Shown piece after piece: positions 8,685 to 16,600 of a DNA stretch of 64,000 nucleotides. Origin of the DNA: DATKQJ01 sp035534295 (GTDB lineage: Bacteria; Chloroflexota; Dormibacteria; Dormibacterales; Dormibacteraceae); NCBI GenBank assembly GCA_035534295.1, contig DATLSE010000013.1, forward strand, positions 1 to 64,000, in the 5' to 3' direction. How positions within the stretch are numbered: position 1 is the first letter of the stretch; every line of letters starts with the position of its first letter. The notes under the pieces are model-generated. The model had not been told where the DNA came from, searched no databases, and was given only the letters and a program-made list of their open reading frames with translations. The translations under genes were made by a program, and so were the position numbers.

Positions 8685-9268
8685 TGGACGCCGCACCCCC
8701 GATCCCTCTGGGCGTGCTCGCCAGCGGCCGGGGATCGAATCTCAAAAATCTTCTCCAGTCTGGATTTCGCGTGGCCGCTGTGGCAACCAACCGTCCCCAT
8801 TGCGGCGCGGCTCAAATCGCGCGCGAGTGGGGATCCCCCCTGGGCGAGTTTCCTCAGAGTCGCTACGACTCCCGAGTCGAGCGCGATCGCGCCATGGTCA
8901 CCTGGTTCAAGGCTCAGGGCGCTGAGCTAATCGTCAACGCCGGCTATGACCGGATCCTCGACCCCGTCTTCGTCCACGCCTTCGCGGACCGCATCCTGAA
9001 CCTGCATCCCTCGCTGCTGCCCGCGTTCGGGGGGAGCATGGACGCGGTGGAGCAGGCGCTTCGGGCCGGGGTCAAGCTGACCGGCTGCACCGTGCACCTG
9101 GTCGTCGAGGAGGTCGACGCCGGCCCCATCCTGCTCCAGGCGGCCGTTCCCGTCCTGGACGGCGACAGCGTGGACACGCTCCGGGCCAGAATTCAGGCCG
9201 AGGAGCACCGAATCCTACCGGAGGCGATAAGACTACTTGCCCAAAAGAGCCCTTCTATCCGTCAGTGA
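8684..9268 (+). CDS. purN: Phosphoribosylglycinamide formyltransferase (folate-dependent)
   Basis: Transfers the formyl group from 10-formyltetrahydrofolate to GAR. 194 residues. The N-terminal phosphate-binding turn LASGRGSNLKNLL is at about 9-21, the catalytic asparagine-histidine segment is NLHPSLLPAFGG at about 106-117, and the conserved aspartate follows in VEEVDAGPIL near 147. ATG start overlaps the purM TGA. The 3' end overlaps purH by 32 bases, the longest overlap in this operon. Confidence 0.95.
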   Translation: MDAAPPIPLGVLASGRGSNLKNLLQSGFRVAAVATNRPHCGAAQIAREWGSPLGEFPQSRYDSRVERDRAMVTWFKAQGAELIVNAGYDRILDPVFVHAFADRILNLHPSLLPAFGGSMDAVEQALRAGVKLTGCTVHLVVEEVDAGPILLQAAVPVLDGDSVDTLRARIQAEEHRILPEAIRLLAQKSPSIRQ

Positions 9269-10760
9269 CAAGTCCGGGCTGCCCGCGTTCGCGCGCGGCC
9301 TGGCCCGGCTCGGATATGAGATTTACTCAACCGGCGGAACCCTGCGCGCGCTCGAGGATTCCGCCATCGACGCGCGCTCGGTGTCCGAGCTCACCGGTTT
9401 TCCTGAGATCATGGACGGCCGCATCAAGACCCTCCACCCCGGCGTCCACGCCGGACTGCTGGCACGCCGCGACCTGCCCTCGCACATGCGCGCGCTGGAA
9501 GAGCACGGACTACGCACCATCGATCTGGTCTGCGTCAACCTCTATCCGTTTGCGGCCACCGCGGCCCGAGCCGGAACCGCCTTCGAGGACGTAATCGAGC
9601 AGATCGACATCGGCGGCCCGGCCATGGTCCGCGCCGCGGCCAAGAACCACGCCGCGGTCGTGGTGGTGGTCCATCCGGAGCGCTACGGCGAGGTCCTGGC
9701 CGCGCTCCAGCAGGGGGATCTGGACCCTCTGCACAGGCGCCGGCTGGCGGCGGAGGCTTACGCCCACACCGCCGCCTACGACTCCGAGATCGCCAATTGG
9801 TTGCGGCCGCCGGACGGGGAGGGGTTCCCCTCTGAGTTCACCCTGGCCGGGGTTTTGACCCAGCACCTTCGCTATGGCGAAAACCCCCATCAGGCCGCGG
9901 CCTTCTACCGCCTCGGATACGAGCCCGGAGGACTGGGCGGGGCGCGCCAACTGCAGGGCCTGGAGATGTCCTTCAACAACATCCAGGACGCCGCCGCCGC
10001 CTTTGAATTGGCGCGTGAATACAGCCGTCCCGCGGTCGCCATCATCAAGCACATGAACCCCTGCGGCCTGGCCGAGGCGGACACGCTGAGCGAGGCCTAC
10101 CGGTTGGCATACGAGTGCGACACGGTGTCCGCCTACGGCGGCGTGGTGGCGCTCAACCGTCCCCTCGACGTGGCCACCGCGGAGCAGATCGCATCCATCT
10201 TCGTCGAGGTCGTCATCGCACCCCGGGTGGAGGAGGAGTCGCTGCAGATCCTGGGTCGCAAGGCGCGCGTGCGCGTCCTGGAGGCGGACCGCGTGCGCTC
10301 GGAGGGAATCGACCTGCGCACCGTGCCCGGGGGATTTTTGGTTCAGAGCCGGGACGCCGCCGGATTCGATCGCCAGGCGTGCCAGGTGGTGACCAGGCGC
10401 GAGCCCAGCGAGGCGGAGTGGGAGCAGATGCGCTTTGCCTGGCTCGCCTGCAAACACGTCAAGTCCAACGCCATCGTCCTCGCCCGTGAGTTCAGCGCCG
10501 TCGGGGTGGGCGCCGGGCAGATGAGCCGGGTGGAGGCGGCCCGGATCGCGGTCGCCCGCGCGGGCGACCGCGCCCAGGGCTCGGTTTTGGCCTCGGACGC
10601 CTTCTTCCCCTTTCCCGACGGGCTGGAGGTGGGCATCGCCGCCGGCATAACCGCGGCCATCCAACCCGGGGGATCGATCCGGGACCAGGAGCTGATCGCG
10701 CTGGCCGACGAGGCCGGCCTGGCCATGGTCCTGACCGGGCAGCGCCACTTCCGTCACTGA
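9237..10760 (+). CDS. purH: Bifunctional AICAR transformylase / IMP cyclohydrolase
   Basis: Last two steps to IMP. The N-terminal MGS-like cyclohydrolase domain (about residues 1-190) carries ALLSVSDKSGL and YEIYSTGGT and MDGRIKTLHPGVHAGLLARRD. The C-terminal transformylase domain (about 200-507) carries LRYGENPHQAAAFY, the KHMNPCG motif with the catalytic lysine-histidine pair, and a final TGQRHFRH. TTG start within the purN 3' end; later starts would delete the conserved first strand. It closes the purine operon; purD, purE and purK are not in this window. Confidence 0.96.
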   Translation: MPKRALLSVSDKSGLPAFARGLARLGYEIYSTGGTLRALEDSAIDARSVSELTGFPEIMDGRIKTLHPGVHAGLLARRDLPSHMRALEEHGLRTIDLVCVNLYPFAATAARAGTAFEDVIEQIDIGGPAMVRAAAKNHAAVVVVVHPERYGEVLAALQQGDLDPLHRRRLAAEAYAHTAAYDSEIANWLRPPDGEGFPSEFTLAGVLTQHLRYGENPHQAAAFYRLGYEPGGLGGARQLQGLEMSFNNIQDAAAAFELAREYSRPAVAIIKHMNPCGLAEADTLSEAYRLAYECDTVSAYGGVVALNRPLDVATAEQIASIFVEVVIAPRVEEESLQILGRKARVRVLEADRVRSEGIDLRTVPGGFLVQSRDAAGFDRQACQVVTRREPSEAEWEQMRFAWLACKHVKSNAIVLAREFSAVGVGAGQMSRVEAARIAVARAGDRAQGSVLASDAFFPFPDGLEVGIAAGITAAIQPGGSIRDQELIALADEAGLAMVLTGQRHFRH

Positions 10761-10797
10761 TCGGTCCGCGCCCCCGGCGTTCCTGATTGCCCAGGAC

Positions 10798-10803
10798 TAG
10801 AAT
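10798..10803 (+). promoter_or_regulatory. Probable -10 box (TAGAAT) for the kinase gene
   Basis: TAGAAT lies in the 58-base gap between purH and the kinase, 15 bases before the GTG start. No clear -35 is seen. The same TAGAAT sequence occurs in front of pyrB, so both transcription units may use the same housekeeping sigma factor. Confidence 0.4.
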
Positions 10804-10818
10804 CGGCCCCAGATCAGG

Positions 10819-11886
10819 GTGCCGAGTTCGAGCGGCCTTAAGGGCCGCACACTGGGGCGGTATCAAATCGCCGAACTCATCGGCGCGGGTGGGACGGCGT
10901 CCGTCTACCGCGCCCTGGGGCCAGGGGGAGGTCCCGATCTGGCCCTCAAAGTCCTGGACTGGGAGCTCGCCCGCCGGCCCGAGGTGGCCGAGCGCTTCAG
11001 GCGTGAGGCGTGGACGCAGGGCCACCTCCAACACCGCAACATCCTGCCCGTGCTCGACTTCGGCTTCGCCGCCGGGTACACCTACCTCGCGACTCCGTTC
11101 GCCCCCGGTGGCTCCATGCGGGGCTTGATGCAGGGCAGGCCGCTCGCGCCCCGCCTGGCGCTTGATCTTCTCTGCCGCATCGCCGAGGGGCTCCATCACG
11201 CCCATCGGTCGGGGGTGATCCATCGCGACCTCAAGCCCAGCAACGTGCTCATCGGCGGCGACGCCGGTCTCTACCTGGCCGACTTCGGTCTGGCCTGCGG
11301 GAGGGTGCCTCGGGGAGCGGCGTGGTCGGAGCGCGGTCTGGTGGTCGGCACCCCCGGATACATGGCGCCGGAGCAGGCCCGGGGCGCCAAGCTCAATCAG
11401 CGCTCAGACGTTTACGCCCTGGGCGTCATCGCCTTCGAGATGCTGACCGGGCGCCCGCCCTTTGTCGGCCCCGATCAGCGCACGCTGATCCCGGCCCCCG
11501 TCCATGGCCTCATTCCGTCGGCGCGCGAGATCAACCAAGATTTGCCGGAGGAGCTCGACGGCGTCTTCGCCCGGACCCTGGCTGAAAAGCCCGAGCGCCG
11601 CCCGCCGAGCGCGCTGCGCCTGGTCTGCGAGCTGAGCTCGGTCCTGCCCGCGGGCCCGCGAACCAGTCCCTCGGCGTCGCGGTGGCCCTCCCGGTCGTGG
11701 GTCGGGCCCCGCCTGCTGCCAGACCTCATGGGGGCGCTCTCCCATCACCTCGCCGGCGCGCGCGGCGGGCGCATGACGTCGCCTCCGGCGAGCGGCCAGG
11801 GTGGCTTCAACTGGGAGATCGATCGCGGCCCGGTGGTTTCGGGTTCCGACCGCCCTCTCGCTCCCAGCCAGCCAGGCCAGCCGTGA
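10819..11886 (+). CDS. Soluble Hanks-type Ser/Thr protein kinase
   Basis: 355-residue eukaryotic-like protein kinase. Visible motifs are the glycine loop LIGAGGTASVYRA (about 17-29), the ATP-anchoring lysine K44 in LALKVLD, the catalytic loop IHRDLKPSNVLI with D137, the DFG aspartate D155, the activation-segment end GTPGYMAPEQ, and DVYALGVIAFEMLTGRPPF. The region after about residue 275 is proline/serine-rich with no membrane helix, so the protein looks cytosolic. It sits between the purine and pyrimidine operons, which may be chance. Its stop overlaps the next small gene. Confidence 0.93.
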   Translation: MPSSSGLKGRTLGRYQIAELIGAGGTASVYRALGPGGGPDLALKVLDWELARRPEVAERFRREAWTQGHLQHRNILPVLDFGFAAGYTYLATPFAPGGSMRGLMQGRPLAPRLALDLLCRIAEGLHHAHRSGVIHRDLKPSNVLIGGDAGLYLADFGLACGRVPRGAAWSERGLVVGTPGYMAPEQARGAKLNQRSDVYALGVIAFEMLTGRPPFVGPDQRTLIPAPVHGLIPSAREINQDLPEELDGVFARTLAEKPERRPPSALRLVCELSSVLPAGPRTSPSASRWPSRSWVGPRLLPDLMGALSHHLAGARGGRMTSPPASGQGGFNWEIDRGPVVSGSDRPLAPSQPGQP

Positions 11887-12074
11887 GAGAGGACGGGGCG
11901 CCCAGGATTCGCCGCCTGGAGCAGGCCGACCAGCGCTGCGCTGACTGCCGCCGGTTCGACGGTCTCAGCTGGTGCCATCGTTGGAACCTGCCCACCGAGG
12001 CCGGCTCGCCCATCTGCGACCAGTTCCGGCAGCGCCCGCGCTCACGCGACGGCGGGGGAGAGCCCGCCGACTGA
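11883..12074 (+). CDS. Small four-cysteine protein coupled to the kinase
   Basis: 63 residues, with a GTG start in a GTGA overlap with the kinase stop. The cysteines are C19, C22, C31 and C45 in the pattern CxxCRRFD....WC.RWN.PT...PICDQF. A CxxC pair, a WC and a C-terminal CxxF resemble the small metal or iron-sulfur modules seen in BssB/BssC-like subunits of glycyl-radical enzymes, but no radical enzyme is nearby and the similarity is by eye only. It may be a metal-binding partner or substrate of the kinase. A real gene is likely from the coupling and the cysteine spacing; the function is unknown. Confidence 0.6.
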   Translation: MREDGAPRIRRLEQADQRCADCRRFDGLSWCHRWNLPTEAGSPICDQFRQRPRSRDGGGEPAD

Positions 12075-12080
12075 TAGAAT
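12075..12080 (+). promoter_or_regulatory. -10 box (TAGAAT) of the pyrimidine operon
   Basis: TAGAAT just after the stop of the four-cysteine gene and 57 bases before the pyrB start. A transcript from about 12087 would begin immediately before the PyrR-element-like stem-loop. No convincing -35 sequence. Confidence 0.5.
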
Positions 12081-12092
12081 GCGGCCGTAGTT

Positions 12093-12130
12093 TCCTTTTA
12101 AATCCGGGCCCTGTGAGGCCGGAAAGGGGG
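12093..12130 (+). promoter_or_regulatory. Probable PyrR-binding RNA element overlapping the pyrB ribosome-binding site
   Basis: The leader folds as two stems. The lower stem pairs CCTTT (12094-12098) with AAAGG (12123-12127). The upper stem pairs CC-GGCC (12104-12105, 12107-12110) with GGCCGG (12117-12122), with one bulged G. They are separated by a one-sided purine-rich internal loop (12099-12103) and capped by the hexaloop CTGTGA (12111-12116). This is the known layout of PyrR binding loops, including the GTGAGG run typical of the mycobacterial version. The 3' strand (GGAAAGGGGG, 12121-12130) is also the Shine-Dalgarno sequence of pyrB, so PyrR bound with UMP or UTP would block translation. 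pyrR is the second gene of this operon. No transcription terminator follows, so attenuation is less likely than translational repression. Confidence 0.75.
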
Positions 12131-12137
12131 TCGGGCG

Positions 12138-13064
12138 ATGCCGGACGGCGGCACCCTGCGGCATGTGCTGGAGGCGCAGCAGTTCAGTCGGGAACTGCTG
12201 GAGGAAATCTTCCGCCGCAGTGACGAGATTCGCGCCAATCCCTATCGGGCCGGAGGCCGTCTCCAGGGCCGCATCATGGCGGCGCTCTTCTACGAGCCGT
12301 CGACCCGAACCCGACTCTCCTTCGAGGCGGCGATGCTGCGCCTGGGAGGCCTCACCATCGGGACCGACAACGCGCGCGATTTCTCCAGCGCGGCCAAGGG
12401 AGAGACGCTGGAGGACACGATCCGGATCGTCTCCGGGTACGCCGACGTGATCGTGCTCCGGCACTACGAGGAGGGTGCGGCGCGTCGCGCCGCCGAGGTC
12501 AGCGAGGTGCCGCTGATCAACGCCGGTGACGGCAAGGGGCAGCATCCGACCCAGGCCCTGCTGGACGTCTACACGATCAAGGACGAGCTGGGCCGGCTGG
12601 ACGGGATCACGGTGGCCATGGTGGGCGATCTGGCCAACGGCCGCACGGCACGCTCCCTGGCCTACCTGCTGAGCCGCTATGAGGGGGTCAGGATCCATTT
12701 CGTGGCGCCCGCGGCGGTCGCCATGGGAGAGGACATCAAATCCCACCTGAGCGAGCACGGCGTCGAATGGAGCCAGACCGCAGACCTGGAGGAGGCGCTG
12801 GGGGTCGCCGACGTTGTCTACCAGACCCGGATCCAAAAGGAGCGCATTGAGCGCGGGGCGGAATACGAGGCCCTGCGCGGGCTCTACCGCATCGACGCCT
12901 CCACCATGGCGCGTCTGCGCCCCGGCGCCATCGTCATGCATCCCCTGCCCCGGGTGGACGAGATCGATCCCGAGGTCGACTCCGATCCTCGCGCGGCGTA
13001 CTTCCGCCAGGCCCGCAACGGCCTGCACATCCGCATGGCCCTGCTCGACATGGTGCTGTCGTGA
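12138..13064 (+). CDS. pyrB: Aspartate carbamoyltransferase, catalytic subunit
   Basis: Condenses carbamoyl phosphate and aspartate. 308 residues. The carbamoyl-phosphate signature FYEPSTRTRLSFE spans about 51-63 with S55-T56-R57-T58-R59. HPTQALLD begins at H136, and the HPLPRVDEID loop is near the C-terminus. No regulatory PyrI gene is adjacent, so this is probably an unregulated trimer. The ATG at 12138 lies seven bases after the purine-rich Shine-Dalgarno sequence that is embedded in the putative PyrR element. Confidence 0.97.
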   Translation: MPDGGTLRHVLEAQQFSRELLEEIFRRSDEIRANPYRAGGRLQGRIMAALFYEPSTRTRLSFEAAMLRLGGLTIGTDNARDFSSAAKGETLEDTIRIVSGYADVIVLRHYEEGAARRAAEVSEVPLINAGDGKGQHPTQALLDVYTIKDELGRLDGITVAMVGDLANGRTARSLAYLLSRYEGVRIHFVAPAAVAMGEDIKSHLSEHGVEWSQTADLEEALGVADVVYQTRIQKERIERGAEYEALRGLYRIDASTMARLRPGAIVMHPLPRVDEIDPEVDSDPRAAYFRQARNGLHIRMALLDMVLS

Positions 13065-13609
13065 GTCTGCCCGTCCAGCCCCGACTCAAAGCCACGGTCA
13101 TGGACGCCGCCGCCATCCGGCGTTCCCTGCACCGCATAGCTCACGAGATTATCGAGCGCAATCACGGCGTTCGAGGCCTGGTCCTGGTCGGAGTCATATC
13201 CGGCGGCGACCACCTGGCGCGGCGCCTGGCGCTGATCCTGAGCGAGCTCGAAGGGATTCAGGTTCCGGTCGGTAGCATCGACGCCTCCCGCCATCGCGAC
13301 GACCGTCATCTGCGCCCGCAGCCGCCTGGCCCCGGCTCGCAGCTGCCTTCGGTCACCGACGCCACAGTCGTCCTGGTGGACGACGTGATCCACCACGGGC
13401 GCACGGTTCGGGCGGCCATCGAGGCCCTGATCGAGCACGGCCGCCCCCGCGCCATCCAGCTCGCCGTCCTCATCGATCGAGGTCACCGTCAGCTTCCCAT
13501 CCGCCCTGACTACGTGGGCAAGAACGTTCCCTCCCGGGAGACCGAGGTGGTCGAGGTCAGCCTGGAGGAGAGCGCGGGTGTGGACGCGGCCGTGATCCTG
13601 GAGGCGTGA
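13061..13609 (+). CDS. pyrR: Bifunctional pyr operon regulator / uracil phosphoribosyltransferase PyrR
   Basis: 182-residue PRTase-fold RNA-binding regulator. The PRPP loop VVLVDDVIHHGRTVRAA starts at residue 103 with the D107-D108 pair, and the C-terminal PIRPDYVGKNVPSRETEVVEV block is the standard PyrR ending. It binds a stem-loop in pyr mRNA when UMP/UTP is high, and can have uracil phosphoribosyltransferase activity. GTG start in a four-base overlap with pyrB. Its presence downstream of the leader element supports that element's identification. PyrR is second here rather than first, as it is in Bacillus. Confidence 0.96.
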   Translation: MSLPVQPRLKATVMDAAAIRRSLHRIAHEIIERNHGVRGLVLVGVISGGDHLARRLALILSELEGIQVPVGSIDASRHRDDRHLRPQPPGPGSQLPSVTDATVVLVDDVIHHGRTVRAAIEALIEHGRPRAIQLAVLIDRGHRQLPIRPDYVGKNVPSRETEVVEVSLEESAGVDAAVILEA

Positions 13610-16600
13610 TGCAGCAGCCCAAGTCCCACGCCATCCTGGTCTTGGAGGATGGCCGACACTTCCTGGGCCAGCCGCTTGGCGCCGACCTGGCGGGAGAGGG
13701 CGAGGTGGTGTTCAACACCGCCATGACCGGCTACCAGGAGGTGCTGACCGACCCCAGCTATGCCGGGCAGATGCTGTGCATGACCTATCCGCTGCTGGGC
13801 AACTACGGCGTCCGCGATGCCGATCGGGAGTCGGCTCGGATCTGGGCCCGGGCGCTGATCGCGCGCTGGGTGGCTCCCGTCCCCTCCCATCACAGCGCCC
13901 AGGCCTCGCTCCACGATCACCTGTGCGCGCAGGGCATCCCCGGCGTCCAGGGTCTCGACACTCGCGCTCTGACCCGGCACCTGCGCTCCCACGGCACCAT
14001 GCGCGCGGTGCTCACCCACGAGGCGGGTCCGCCTGCCCCCGAGCGCATCCGGGAACTCGTGCAGCGGGCTCAGCGGGTGACGCCGCTGGGGGAGCAGGAT
14101 CTGGTCGCCCAGACCTCTCGCCGGCATGCCCAGGACTGGTACGAGCCCCTCCCGAGCGAGCTCCGGCCACCCGACGTAGCCGACGGCGACGGGCTGGTCG
14201 TGGCCGTGGTCGACTACGGCGTCAAGTCCAACATCCTGCGCTCGCTGGCCGCGCGCGGCTGTCGGGTCCTGGTCCTGCCCCACTCAGCGAGCTGGAGCGA
14301 CGTGCGCTCGAGCGGGGCCCACGGACTGCTCCTCTCCAACGGGCCGGGAGACCCGGCGGTGCTGGATCAGCCCCTGGAGCTGATCTCGAGTGCGCTCTCC
14401 GCCGGACTCCCCCTGTTCGGCATCTGCCTTGGGCACCAGCTCCTGGGTCGCGCGCTCGGCGGCTCCACCTCCCGGCTCCGGTTCGGGCATCACGGCGCCA
14501 ATCACCCGGTCAAGGATCTGATCACCGGCCGGGTCCACATCACCTCCCAGAACCACGAGTTCCAGGTCGACGCCGCCAGCCTGCCCGAAGGCGATTTCCA
14601 CATCGCCCAGATCAACCTCAACGACGGTTCGGTCGAAGGCCTGGCCAGCCGCACCCGCCCCGCCTTCTCGGTCCAATACCACCCTGAGGGCGCACCCGGG
14701 CCGCGGGACAACCAGTATCTGTTCGACCGCTTCCTCGAGATGGTGCGCGAGCGCCGTCCGCTGAGCCTGGCGACGGGGGGCTCCGCCCCGCGCGAGCGGC
14801 CGCGCAAGGTGCTGATCATCGGGTCGGGCCCGATCGTAATCGGCCAGGCGGCCGAATTCGACTACGCCGGCACCCAGGCCTGCAAGGCGTTGCGCGAGGA
14901 GGGGGTCACGACCGTGCTCGTGAACTCGAACCCGGCCACAATCATGACCGACGAGGAGGTCGCCGACCGGGTCTACATCGAGCCCTTGACGGTGGAGTCA
15001 CTCGAGCGCGTCATCGAGCGCGAGCGCCCGGACGCGGTCCTGCCCACCCTGGGCGGCCAGACCGGGCTCAACCTCGCCATGGAGCTGGCGCGCAACGGGG
15101 TGCTTGAACGCCACCAGGTCCGTTTCCTGGGCGCCGACGCCGAGGTCATCACGCGGGCTGAGGACCGCCAGGCGTTCAAGACCATGCTGCTTGAGATTGG
15201 CGAGCCGGTGCCCCCATCCGAGGTCTGTCAGACCCTGGCTGAGGCCAAGCAGTTCCTCCAGCAGGTGGGCCTGCCACTGGTCGTGCGTCCGGCCTACACC
15301 CTGGGCGGAACGGGGGGCGGGTTCGTTCGCGACCAGAGCGAGTTCGAGCGCGTGGTGGCCTCGGGTCTGGCCGCCTCTCCCATCGGGCAGGTGCTGGTCG
15401 AGCGCTCGCTCTGGGGCTGGAAGGAACTCGAGTACGAGGTGATGCGCGATGGCGCCGACACCTGCATCACGGTCTGCAACATGGAGAACCTGGACCCCAT
15501 GGGTGTGCACACGGGCGACTCCATCGTGGTCGCGCCGGCCCAAACCCTGAGTGATCGCGACCACCAGATGCTGCGCTCGTCGGCGATCAAGATCATCCGC
15601 GCGCTCGGCATCGAGGGCGGTTGCAACGTTCAGTTCGCGCTCGACCCGAACTCGTCCACCTACTTTGTCATCGAGGTCAATCCGCGGGTGTCTCGCTCCT
15701 CGGCGCTGGCCTCCAAGGCCACCGGGTATCCCATCGCGCGGGTGGCGGCCAAGGTCGCCATCGGCCTGCGCCTGGACGAGATCCAAAACCAGGTCACGGG
15801 CAAGACGACCGCCGCCTTCGAGCCCGCGCTGGACTACTGCGTGGTCAAGATTCCGCGCTGGCCGTTCGACAAATTTCCCGGCGCGGACCGCACTCTGGGA
15901 ACTCAGATGGCTTCCACGGGCGAGGTGATGGCGATCGAGCGCACCTTTTCCGCCGCCCTGATGAAAGCCCTGGCCTCGCTCGAGCAGTCTCGGCCCACGG
16001 ACGAGGATTTAAGTCCGGCCCGGCTTCGCAGCGAGCCCAACGACCGCCGCCTCTTCGCTCTGCTGGAGGCGTTGCGGGGGGGAGCCGAGCCCGGCCAGAT
16101 GGCTCGCGAGAGCGGCATCGACCCCTGGTTCATCGCCCGCCTGGCGGAGGTTGCCGCGACCACCTCTGAGGCTCCCGAGCGCCCCATCACCTACAAGCTG
16201 GTGGACACCTGTGCGGGCGAGTTCGAGGCCCAGACGCCGTACTACTACTCGTGCCGTGAGGACGAGAATGAGGCTCAGCCCCTGGCTCGAAGATCCGCCC
16301 TCGTGGTCGGGTCGGGCCCGATCCGGATCGGCCAGGGCATCGAGTTCGACTATTGCTCGGTTCACGCCGCCTGGGCCCTGGCCGAGGCCGGTGTGGGGGC
16401 GGTGATGATCAACTCCAACCCGGAGACCGTCTCGACCGATTTCGACACCTCGGATCGCCTCTACTTCGAGCCCCTCGACCTTGAGCACGTGCTCCAGGTC
16501 GCCCGCCACGAGAACGTCGCGGGCGCGGTGGTCCAGTTCGGAGGTCAGACCGCCGTCAACCTGGCCGATCCCCTCGACCAGGCGGGTGTGGCGCTGTTCG

